A DNA stretch of 64,000 bases. Source: Cystobacter fuscus (GTDB taxonomy: Bacteria; Myxococcota; Myxococcia; Myxococcales; Myxococcaceae). The stretch is taken from the NCBI RefSeq assembly GCF_002305875.1, contig NZ_CP022098.1:12276001-12340000 (forward strand). Reading direction: 5' to 3'. Under the pieces are notes generated by a model. It was not told where the DNA came from, made no database searches, and saw only the letters and a program-made list of their open reading frames with translations. Of the stretch, positions 54,819-62,530 are shown one piece after another (within the stretch, counting starts at the first letter, position 1; every line of letters starts with the position of its first letter). The translations under genes and the position numbers were made by a program.

Positions 54819-55009
54819 CCTCCCCCCCGGGGCCCGGCGTCTCCGGGCCCGGGTGGACCCGGCGCCTCCCCCCCGTTCCACAGAGAGCGGAGGGAGGACA
54901 CGCGGCCCTCTCGGCGCAGCGCGCGGAAGAAGGCGCGCACGTCCTCGAGGAAGAGTCCCCTCCGGCGCGTGGGCCCTGGAGCCCCGAGCCCCAGGGCCCG
55001 GCGATTCAC
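54812..55009 (-). CDS. possible small protein coupled to the M16 gene
   Basis: A 65-residue minus-strand frame whose GTG overlaps the M16 protease stop (GTGA), with GC-saturated third positions and a protein-like centre (G-L-F-L-E-D-V-R-A-F-F-R-A-L-R-R-E). Its end runs through the hairpin of the convergent lipoprotein gene. It could be a real coupled small gene; no family is recognised. Confidence 0.4.
   Translation of the reverse strand: MNRRALGLGAPGPTRRRGLFLEDVRAFFRALRREGRVSSLRSLWNGGEAPGPPGPGDAGPRGGGY
54830..54850. terminator. hairpin after lipoprotein 2
   Basis: GGGCCCGG pairs with CCGGGCCC around a 5-base loop, 12 bases past the stop of the second lipoprotein gene. Confidence 0.55.
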
Positions 55010-57792
55010 GGCGCGGCCGGAGCCGTGACGGGCGCCGGGGCGGCCTTCTTCTTCGCGCCCTCGAAGTCGCCCGCCTTCACCACCGTCACCTGCTTCCAGT
55101 CGAGCACCCGCGCGAGCGCCGCGCGCACGTCCTCGGGCTTGAGCGCGCTCATGCGCTTCTCGAACGCGGCGTCGTAGGCGAGCGTGCGGTCGTAGTACAG
55201 GTACGAGGCGAGCGTGCGCGCCAGGCCCGAGTCATCCGCGCGGCCCGTGCGCCGGTACTCCAGGAGCCCCGCGCGCGCCTGCTCCAGCTCCTGCGCGCTG
55301 AAGCCCTTCTGCAGCACCTTCTCCACCTCCTCGCGCATGGCCGTCTCCAGCCGCTCGGCGTTCTGCGGCGCGTAGATGGCGAACGTGGAGAACATGCCCA
55401 CGGGGTCCAACGCCCCCGCGTTGAGCGAGCTGCTCACCGAATAGGACAGGCCGTCCTTCTGGCGCACGCGCGTGGCCAGGCGCGAGTTGAGGAAGCCGCC
55501 GCCGAGCAGGAAGTTGCCGAGCACCAGCGCCGGGTAGTCCGGCGAGTCATCGCGCAGCGCGAGCCCCTCGCCCGCGAAGAAGAGGGCGTTGGCCTTGTCC
55601 GGCGTCTCCACCACGAGCGCCTGGGCACCCGCCTTGTAGGGCCGCGACGGCACGCGCTCGTAGGGCGCGGGGCTCTTCCAGCCGCCGAAGAGCTCGGCCA
55701 CCTGCGTCTTGAGGGCCTCGGCGTCGAAGTCACCCACCGCGGAGAGCTCGCCATTCGAGGCGCCGTAGAAGTCGCGGTGGAAGGCGCGCGCCTGCTCGAG
55801 CGTGGTGCCCTTGGCCTCGGCGAGCGACTCCTCGTAGGTGCTCACGTAGTAGGGGTGGCCCGAGGGGTAGGGCGAGAGCGCGCGAGCGAAGGCGAGGCGG
55901 CCCTGGTAGGCGGGCTCGCTGCGCTGGTTCTCCAGGGAGGCGAGCCGCTCCTGCTGCGCGAGGGCGAACTCCTGGGCGTCGAAGGCCGGCTCGCGCAGCA
56001 TCTCCGCCACGAGCTTCATCACCTCGGGAAGGCTCGCACGGGGCGCCTCCACCGAGACACCGGCGCTGGTGAGCGAGCCCGACACGGACACCCGGGCCTT
56101 GAGCTTGTCGAGCGCGTCGCGCATTTCCTGGCGGGTGTGCTTCGTGGTGCCGCGCATGAGCAGCACGCCGGCGTATTCCGCCGCGCCCGAGCGGCCGGTG
56201 AGCGCCTTCTCCGTGCCCCAGCGCAGCGACATGGCCACGCTCACCATCTCCCCGCGCGTCTTCTTGGGCAGCAGCGCCAGCTCGAGGCCCCCCACCTGGG
56301 AGCGCGTGACGCGCTTCTCGATGTTGTCCGGCGACGGATCGAACGCCTCGCCCTGGGCGACGGCGGCGCGGCCCTGGTAGCCCTGGAGCATGCCGGCCAC
56401 GTCCACGCGCGGGGGCAGCTCGGCGCGGTCCGGCCGGGCGGTGGGGAGGAACTCGCCGAGCGTGCGGTTGGAGGACTTGAGGTACTCGGCCGCCACGCGC
56501 GTGACGTCCGCGGGGGTGACGGCCTCGATGCGATCGCGGTGCAGGAAGAACAAGCGCCAGTCGCCGATGGCGGCCCACTCGGACAGCTCGATGGCGGCCC
56601 CTTCCGAGTCGTTGAGCGTCAGCTCCACCTGCTTGAGCAGGGCCGTCTTGGCGCGGCCCACCTCCTCGTCGGTGAAGGGCGTGCGCGCGGCGTCCTCGAC
56701 GGTGGTGAGCAGCGCCTCGCGCGCGGCGTCGAGCGACTGGCCGTCGCGCACGGTGGCGCGGAAGGTGAGCACGCCCGGGTCGTGCAACTGCAGGCTGTAG
56801 CCGCCGGCGCTCGCGGCCTTCTTCGTCTCCACGAGCGCCTTGTACAGACGGCCCGAGGGCGTCATGCCGAGCGAGAGGGAGAGCACGTCGATGGCGGCGA
56901 AGTCGGGGTGGGCCCCTTCGGGCACGTGGTAGACGGTGGTGAGGGCGCTCACGTCGCCCACGCGGCGCAGGGTGACGCGGCGCTCGCCGTCCTGCACGGG
57001 CTCCTCGGTGTAGGTGACGGGCAGGGGCTGCTTGGGGGCCTTGAGGCGGCCGAAGGTCTTCTTCACCTCGGCGAGCGCCTGGGCGGGCTCGAAGCGGCCG
57101 GCGAGCACCAGCATGGCGTTATCCGGCCGGTAGTACTTCTTGTAGAAGGCCTGGAGCCTGTCGATGGGCACGTGCTCCAGGTCGGCGCGAGCGCCGATGG
57201 TGGACTTGCCGTAGTTGTGCCAGAGGTAGGCGGCGCTCATGACGCGCTGGCCGAGCACGCGACTGGGTTCGTTCTCGCCGCGCTCCAGCTCGTTGCGCAC
57301 CACGGTCATCTCGGTGTCGAGGTCCTTCTTGGCGATGAAGCTGTTGACCATGCGGTCGGCCTCGAAGGAGAGCGCCCAGCGCAGGTTGTCGTCCGAGGCG
57401 GGGAAGGTCTCGAAGTAGTTGGTGCGATCGAGCCAGGTGGTGCCATTGGGGCGGGCGCCGCGCTGGGTGAGGGCCTGGGGCACGTTGGGAGTGGTGGGGG
57501 TGCCCTTGAACAGGAGATGCTCGAGCAGGTGGGCCATGCCCGTCTCGCCATAGCCCTCGTGCCGCGAGCCGACGAAGTAGGTGATGTTGAGGGTGACGGT
57601 GGACTTGGTGGGGTCCGGGAAGAGCAGGACGCGCAAGCCATTGTCGAGCCGGTATTCGGAGATGCCCTCGACACTGGTGAAGGGAGCGGGGAGGGTGGCA
57701 GTCGCCGGTGTGGCGGGCGCCTTGGCGAGCGCGGGAGCGGAGACGAGCAACAAGCCCAGGCCGAGCAGGCGCAGGCGGGAGGGGAGGGACAT
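55006..57792 (-). CDS. exported M16 family zinc protease (two-domain)
   Basis: A 928-residue exported protease with a signal peptide (cleavage likely after A-P-A-L-A). The first M16 domain has the inverted zinc motif H-L-L-E-H-L-L-F (about residues 80-87) with a downstream Glu in V-V-R-N-E-L-E-R-G-E. A second M16-like half without the zinc motif follows, as in pitrilysin-type enzymes and their fused partners. It probably degrades peptides in the periplasm or outside the cell. The ATG at 57792 gives the signal peptide; the longer opening does not. Confidence 0.9.
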   Translation of the reverse strand: MSLPSRLRLLGLGLLLVSAPALAKAPATPATATLPAPFTSVEGISEYRLDNGLRVLLFPDPTKSTVTLNITYFVGSRHEGYGETGMAHLLEHLLFKGTPTTPNVPQALTQRGARPNGTTWLDRTNYFETFPASDDNLRWALSFEADRMVNSFIAKKDLDTEMTVVRNELERGENEPSRVLGQRVMSAAYLWHNYGKSTIGARADLEHVPIDRLQAFYKKYYRPDNAMLVLAGRFEPAQALAEVKKTFGRLKAPKQPLPVTYTEEPVQDGERRVTLRRVGDVSALTTVYHVPEGAHPDFAAIDVLSLSLGMTPSGRLYKALVETKKAASAGGYSLQLHDPGVLTFRATVRDGQSLDAAREALLTTVEDAARTPFTDEEVGRAKTALLKQVELTLNDSEGAAIELSEWAAIGDWRLFFLHRDRIEAVTPADVTRVAAEYLKSSNRTLGEFLPTARPDRAELPPRVDVAGMLQGYQGRAAVAQGEAFDPSPDNIEKRVTRSQVGGLELALLPKKTRGEMVSVAMSLRWGTEKALTGRSGAAEYAGVLLMRGTTKHTRQEMRDALDKLKARVSVSGSLTSAGVSVEAPRASLPEVMKLVAEMLREPAFDAQEFALAQQERLASLENQRSEPAYQGRLAFARALSPYPSGHPYYVSTYEESLAEAKGTTLEQARAFHRDFYGASNGELSAVGDFDAEALKTQVAELFGGWKSPAPYERVPSRPYKAGAQALVVETPDKANALFFAGEGLALRDDSPDYPALVLGNFLLGGGFLNSRLATRVRQKDGLSYSVSSSLNAGALDPVGMFSTFAIYAPQNAERLETAMREEVEKVLQKGFSAQELEQARAGLLEYRRTGRADDSGLARTLASYLYYDRTLAYDAAFEKRMSALKPEDVRAALARVLDWKQVTVVKAGDFEGAKKKAAPAPVTAPAAP

Positions 57793-57909
57793 GCGGGAAG
57801 CCTCGAAGCGCGAGGGGTGGGCCAGATGGCGTCTGGAAGCTACCAACCAGACGGGGCCCGAGGGTGTTCCCGAGAAGAAAAGGGGAGGGGGAATGCGGCG
57901 GGGGCTCTG

Positions 57910-57942
57910 GCTTGACTCACCCCGCTTGAACGTTTCCAGTCC
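57910..57942 (+). promoter_or_regulatory. promoter-like element shared with the SitA-like gene at the right edge
   Basis: GCTTGACTC, then CAGTCC 27 bases downstream, occurs here and again at 62436-62468 with identical spacing. TTGACT fits a -35 box. In both places a copy of the same lipoprotein N-terminus follows, so promoter and 5' coding sequence were copied together. Confidence 0.5.
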
Positions 57943-57947
57943 GGGGG

Positions 57948-58123
57948 ATGAAGCCGCACCGCGCGTGGGGAGGCTGGCCGCTGCTCGTCCTCTGCCTCGA
58001 GTCCGCGTGCGTCACCTCCCCGCGAGGGCGCGTCGTGCCCGCAGCTTCGCCCGACCGCGCGCCGACCATCGAGTCCACCCTGGACGTCCTGGAGCCGGGC
58101 GCCGTCCCTCCGCGTCCGGTGCC
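57948..58123 (+). pseudogene. truncated 5' end of a SitA-like toxin gene
   Basis: The frame starting M-K-P-H-R-A-W-G-G-W encodes a lipoprotein signal (L-E-S-A-C) and P-T-I-E-S-T-L-D-V-L-E-P-G-A-V. It closely matches the first ~60 residues of the SitA-like gene at 62531. Similarity stops abruptly at a CCGGTGCC sequence at 58116-58123, beyond which the frame runs only to a stop at 58188-58190. This is a broken 5' end created by recombination or deletion. It now lies directly upstream of a different small toxin-like gene. Confidence 0.85.
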
Positions 58124-58321
58124 AGTTGCAGGGACTTTGTTCACGCGCGGTTCGGGGAGCGTTTTGTCCGCGACGCTCACCGCGACGTGACTGAGCACGA
58201 GCCAACCAACGCCAAAGCGGCGAGTACTCCGGCTGACACATCAGAGGCGGGGCTCCTTTTGCGAATGATTCCAGTGGGTATGACGAGGTTGGCCGTTGGT
58301 CCAGGCTCCTCGGGGGTCGCC

Positions 58322-58651
58322 ATGCAACAAGCCCGTGTTGTCGGTCGCGGTCAACCGTGCCGCCCGGTATGGCTCGTTCTGGCATTTGGGTGTTTATCAA
58401 CGAGCGCCGCTGGGGACGGTGGCAGCATCGCGCTCACTCAGGCCGAGTGCAACCCGACCGACAGCACCGTCACCTGTTGTCTCAAGCAGAACCCAGGCCA
58501 ATACGATCGGTGTGGTGCAACACCTCCGACCGAGGCCACGCGCCCCAACAATCTCCTGAAGGAAACGCAGTGTAAAGCCTGTTACGAGGCATGTATGCGT
58601 CACGGGTTCTGGCCGTGGCAAGCCAACGACAAGCCCTGTCCTGGAGCCTGA
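58322..58651 (+). CDS. Cys-rich small lipoprotein, candidate toxin
   Basis: A 109-residue predicted lipoprotein with a signal ending L-A-F-G-C (Cys about 24). The mature part has a dense Cys pattern (A-E-C-N-P-T-D, T-C-C-L-K-Q-N-P-G-Q-Y-D-R-C-G, Q-C-K-A-C-Y-E-A-C-M-R-H-G), suggestive of a disulphide-rich toxin tail. The ATG at 58322 follows a GGGGG site and is preferred over earlier in-frame ATGs because it gives the lipoprotein signal. The next gene starts two bases after its stop. It may be the C-terminal part of a larger toxin that lost its original N-terminal half, since a broken SitA N-terminus lies just upstream. Confidence 0.5.
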   Translation: MQQARVVGRGQPCRPVWLVLAFGCLSTSAAGDGGSIALTQAECNPTDSTVTCCLKQNPGQYDRCGATPPTEATRPNNLLKETQCKACYEACMRHGFWPWQANDKPCPGA

Positions 58652-58653
58652 TC

Positions 58654-59139
58654 ATGGAGACCCCACGCCAGGAGCGCGCCACGACGTTCGGTGAGGAGAT
58701 CGATCTCCTCTTCATGGAATTCATGAAGTCAGATGCGCCCTACGAACAATGCAGGCGCGAACTCCTGAAACTGGAGAAACGCTGGCTGCAAAAGGCAAAG
58801 ACTCCAGCCCAGCGCCTCGCGGTGCAGCGCATCATCGCGAAGACCCTCCTCACCGAGGCATTCGGATTCGGCATGCCGTGGAAGGAGTTCGGTCGGTGGC
58901 TTCGTCGTATCCAGAATCTCGGCTTCCGCGATCTGGGGATGCGCGTCCACGTCACCTGCCTCTACGTACAATCCCTTCACCTCTTTCCCCGGCAGGCTCG
59001 TGAGGCGTGGGCCATGTTGGAGGACACGGAGCGAAGGGTGCGCCGACTCCGCCGGGAGCGCCCCCTGCGCGAGGAACATCTGGAGGCCATCGCGCACGCG
59101 AAGAAGGTGGCCCGCGTGCCACCGCCCCCTCCTCGATGA
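58654..59139 (+). CDS. candidate immunity protein
   Basis: A 161-residue, highly charged, helical cytosolic protein (C-R-R-E-L-L-K-L-E-K-R-W-L, then A-V-Q-R-I-I-A-K-T-L-L, then R-R-V-R-R-L-R-R-E-R) ending in a Pro run. No family is recognised. It starts two bases after the Cys-rich lipoprotein gene with GGAG eight bases upstream, so it is co-translated and is the natural candidate antidote. Confidence 0.5.
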   Translation: METPRQERATTFGEEIDLLFMEFMKSDAPYEQCRRELLKLEKRWLQKAKTPAQRLAVQRIIAKTLLTEAFGFGMPWKEFGRWLRRIQNLGFRDLGMRVHVTCLYVQSLHLFPRQAREAWAMLEDTERRVRRLRRERPLREEHLEAIAHAKKVARVPPPPPR

Positions 59140-59256
59140 CGTGATCGACGACGGCGCCGAACCGGACCACAAACCCCGGCCCTTCATCGGCGACCCGCTC
59201 CGAGGAACACGAGTTCGGAGGTCATGCTACGCTCCAGCACCTCGGAGGTGGTTCTC

Positions 59257-61311
59257 GTGGCACTCGTCTTCAGGCACCCAGAACCCGGGGAGATGGTCGG
59301 CGACTATCGCATCCTGGAGAAGCTCGGCTCCGGTGGATTTGGCACGGTCTTCAAGGCGGAGCGCGGCGGCCTCTTCTTCGCCGTGAAGATGCTTCGCGCG
59401 ACCGCGCTCGACGCACGCGCGCGAAGAGAGATCAGCATCCTTCTTCAACTGGAAAATCCCTGCGTCGCCCGCTTTCGCGCGTGCGACCGGTGGCTTGATC
59501 CAAAATTCGGGACTCCCTACCTCGTCATGGACTTCGTCCCCGGCATGACGCTGGAGGAGTTCGCCAAGGAGGAGAACCCCTCGGCGCGCGAGTCCGCTCG
59601 CATCCTGTTGGAGACCGCACTCACCCTCGGGGAAGTCCACGTCCAGGGCGTCTTTCATCGAGACCTGAAGCCCGAGAACATCCTCATCAAGAGCAGGAAC
59701 GAGCGGCCCGTGCTGATCGACTTCGGAGTCGGCACCTATGCCGGTGCTCCCGTGATCACCCCGTTCGGTCTACCGCCAGGGACGTATGAGTTCCGCTCGC
59801 CGGAGGCGTATCTCTTCAGCCGCTCGAACCGCGAACTCGTCCACTACGAGTTCAGTGCGAGCGATGAACTGTGGGCGCTCGGCGTCAGCTTCTATTGGCT
59901 CCTGACCAACGTGCTTCCGTTTGGCGACAGGAACAATTGGGAGGGCGGCGGACTCGCGGAGCGGATCATCCGTCAGAGGCCCATGGCTCCGCACGTTCTC
60001 AACTCGCGAGTCCCGCGCGCCCTCTCCGACATCTGCATGAAGATGTTGGAGAAGAAGCCGGAGGAGCGTTACGCGAGCGCCGTGGAACTGTGTGCCGTCC
60101 TGGGGGGCGCCCTGGCCGCTGCCGGGGAGGACGCACTCTGGGACCTCCCGCTGTTCGATCCAGACTCGCCCGACACCCAGACGACCGAGGAAGAGCCGTC
60201 CCTGGTGGATGCGCACGAGGACGAAGAGACACGCATGCTGCGCAAGTGGGCGAGGGCCCAGCCTCGACGCGGACGGAAGCCGAAGAAGGGAGCCGAGCCC
60301 GCTCCGAATCAGGACGATGTTCCCACTGTCGCGGCGGAGCCGGAGCCCGATGACGCTCTCCCCGTGAAGGTCCCTGAAGGGCTCGCCGCCGCGAGGACGC
60401 GTGCCTTTCCCCATCTCGAGGAAGGGCTTGCCTCTTCACCGGAGAGCGCCGGACACGGCCAGGAGAGCGAAGCACCACGAGTCCCGGCCCCTGCCGAAGC
60501 ACCGCGAGCAACCGCGGCTCCGCCCACTCGGATGTCGCGCCGTCGCGCTTGCTTCGCGGCCGCGGCGGGGCTCGCCGTCGTGGTGCTCGGCGCGGTCCTG
60601 TTCGCCACGTCGCCGCGCGCTCCGCCTGGGGTGGGTCCACTCGGTGCGTCATCCGAGGCCGTTCCCACCCGACAAGCCGAGTCCGGCCGTGAAGTGGCGC
60701 AATCCGCGAAGCCGCTGGATCCTCCAAGCGGAGAAGGCGCAGAGCCCACGGTGGGCTCCATCTCCGCGCCTGGGATGACCATGATGCTTCGCAAGGATGA
60801 CAGCGGCGAGAAGCCCCCACAGAAGAAGACAAAGGTTCTCGGACGCGCGGCCAAGGTCATCGGTACGGGCCTGGTTTGCAATGCGTTGGCGGGATGTCCG
60901 CCCCCTCAACAAGTGAGGCAGACTCCGGAGTCTGCTCCGTGTCCGGCGGGTGCGGTCGAGACGATGGAGACGCTCGGCATCGACATCGGGGACCTACATG
61001 ACGCGGTCTTCCAGGTTTCCCCCGCTCAATACATCCCCGTGAGAGAGGGGGACACAACCATCGAGTTGCTCGGGGGCTGGGGCAAGTTGCCGGATGCGAC
61101 CCTCTTGTCTGGGCGGCTGATTTTCGGAGATGGGCGCGTATACGCAAGACTCACCGAGGCCAAGGTGCCGGGCGGAGGGACATTCAAGGTCTGCATGGAA
61201 ATGCACGACGAGCAAGGCAGGAGAGGCGCAGGCCGGAAGCCGGATGGCGGACCGGAGAGCGTACGGATCTTCTCCTCGGTGGCCGTGAAAGCCGTCAACA
61301 GCTTCGAGTAG
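59257..61311 (+). CDS. Ser/Thr protein kinase with C-terminal membrane-anchored domain
   Basis: A 684-residue kinase with all key motifs: G-S-G-G-F-G-T-V (about residues 24-31), A-V-K in F-F-A-V-K-M, H-R-D-L-K-P-E-N and D-F-G. It is predicted to be active, unlike the pseudokinase at 15152. A long acidic/Pro linker leads to a membrane helix near residue 430 and a C-terminal domain of about 220 residues carrying Cys pairs, of unknown family. The GTG at 59257 with GGAGG eight bases upstream is preferred over ATG 59224. A DUF2381 gene follows, a common pairing in myxobacteria. Confidence 0.85.
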   Translation: MALVFRHPEPGEMVGDYRILEKLGSGGFGTVFKAERGGLFFAVKMLRATALDARARREISILLQLENPCVARFRACDRWLDPKFGTPYLVMDFVPGMTLEEFAKEENPSARESARILLETALTLGEVHVQGVFHRDLKPENILIKSRNERPVLIDFGVGTYAGAPVITPFGLPPGTYEFRSPEAYLFSRSNRELVHYEFSASDELWALGVSFYWLLTNVLPFGDRNNWEGGGLAERIIRQRPMAPHVLNSRVPRALSDICMKMLEKKPEERYASAVELCAVLGGALAAAGEDALWDLPLFDPDSPDTQTTEEEPSLVDAHEDEETRMLRKWARAQPRRGRKPKKGAEPAPNQDDVPTVAAEPEPDDALPVKVPEGLAAARTRAFPHLEEGLASSPESAGHGQESEAPRVPAPAEAPRATAAPPTRMSRRRACFAAAAGLAVVVLGAVLFATSPRAPPGVGPLGASSEAVPTRQAESGREVAQSAKPLDPPSGEGAEPTVGSISAPGMTMMLRKDDSGEKPPQKKTKVLGRAAKVIGTGLVCNALAGCPPPQQVRQTPESAPCPAGAVETMETLGIDIGDLHDAVFQVSPAQYIPVREGDTTIELLGGWGKLPDATLLSGRLIFGDGRVYARLTEAKVPGGGTFKVCMEMHDEQGRRGAGRKPDGGPESVRIFSSVAVKAVNSFE

Positions 61312-61411
61312 AGGCCAGCCGAATGGCCAGTACCATCACCGGGCTCAGTCATCACGGAGCCCGGAGACGTGATAGAGGCGGACACCGTCTCTGCTTTGGA
61401 GTCTTCTCCCC

Positions 61412-62347
61412 GTGTCTGCTTCGTCACCTGCTGCGTTCCTGATGCTGGTTCTTCTCGCGGGGAACTCCGCCACTGCTCAAACCTGCCCTCCACCTGGAGA
61501 GCTGGAAGACCGCTGCATCGAGCTGACAGCGCAAGGGGCCCACGAAGTTTCCGAAGTGCAGCTCAGTCCAGGGCAGCCCACGACCTTCCGCTTCGACTCG
61601 GATGTGCGTGCGGACGGGATGACGCTGGAGAATCGCGAGCACTTCGAGGTGGCACCTGGAAAGCGGCTCATCACGCTTGAACCCTCGGAGAAAGCGCGCG
61701 GTGCGAAGCCCAGCACGTTGACGGTGTGCTTCGCGGATGGCTCGGCTCCTGCTTGCACCTCCTTCCGGCTGATCATTCATCCCGCGATGGGCGAGCGCCG
61801 GGTGGAGATCTTCCGCCACGCGCGTTCGCTGGATTCCGTCCAAGCCGAGTTGAGGAAGACGCGCGAGGAAAACACGGGACTGCGCGCGGAAGTCCAACGG
61901 ATGCGCGCGGAACGAGACAGGCCGGATGGGCTCATTGGCCTGTTCGCTTCCGGCATGATGGGAGGAGAGGGCATCCCGTCTCACAACATCACCGAGTCCA
62001 TCACCGCGCGCGAGAGCAACACCCTCCAGCAAAGTAAGGTGAAAACGCTTCGCGCTCCTGGCCGAGTTGCCATGGAGTTGTGGCTGGAGAACCCGGACAC
62101 GGCGAAGTCGTGGACGCCGCGAGGCGCGGTGCTCGTCGGCGCCAAGGGCGAGCGGCTGGACGCGACCTTCTGGCCAGCCGAGCCAATCCCCTCGGGGGAG
62201 CGGCGGAGCATCTGGATCGAGGTAATGGCCCCGAAAAAACGAACCGAGGGCACCTTCACCTTGAAGCTCTGGGAGGCTGACGGCCAACGAACCTTCGTCA
62301 TCGGGAACGTGACCTTCCCGACGTTGGCCGTGGCGCCAGGGCTTTGA
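61412..62347 (+). CDS. DUF2381 family exported protein
   Basis: A 311-residue exported protein with a signal peptide (L-M-L-V-L-L-A-G-N-S-A-T-A-Q). Two beta-rich domains flank a coiled-coil (R-K-T-R-E-E-N-T-G-L-R-A-E-V-Q). The C-terminal W-L-E-N-P and G-N-V-T-F-P segments match DUF2381 (TIGR02268), a myxobacterial paralogous family usually encoded next to Ser/Thr kinases. The kinase just upstream fits that rule, and the two may form a signalling unit. GTG start with GGAG nine bases upstream. Confidence 0.8.
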   Translation: MSASSPAAFLMLVLLAGNSATAQTCPPPGELEDRCIELTAQGAHEVSEVQLSPGQPTTFRFDSDVRADGMTLENREHFEVAPGKRLITLEPSEKARGAKPSTLTVCFADGSAPACTSFRLIIHPAMGERRVEIFRHARSLDSVQAELRKTREENTGLRAEVQRMRAERDRPDGLIGLFASGMMGGEGIPSHNITESITARESNTLQQSKVKTLRAPGRVAMELWLENPDTAKSWTPRGAVLVGAKGERLDATFWPAEPIPSGERRSIWIEVMAPKKRTEGTFTLKLWEADGQRTFVIGNVTFPTLAVAPGL

Positions 62348-62435
62348 TGCGAGCCCTGGTGGGCCTTGCCTGACGCTCCCTCGCCGCACCGAGCTACCAG
62401 CAGCGCGCGGCGAACACGGCGAGCAACGGTCGGTT

Positions 62436-62468
62436 GCTTGACTCTCCTTGTCTGACCGTCTTCAGTCC
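62436..62468 (+). promoter_or_regulatory. promoter-like element upstream of the SitA-like gene
   Basis: Matches 57910-57942: GCTTGACTC followed 27 bases later by CAGTCC. Likely promoter of the SitA-like gene at 62531. Confidence 0.5.
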
Positions 62469-62530
62469 GTGCGATGCAGCGGAAACGCGCCGTGTCTACC
62501 CGTCGTCTCGTGAACCCACGTCCGCGGGGA

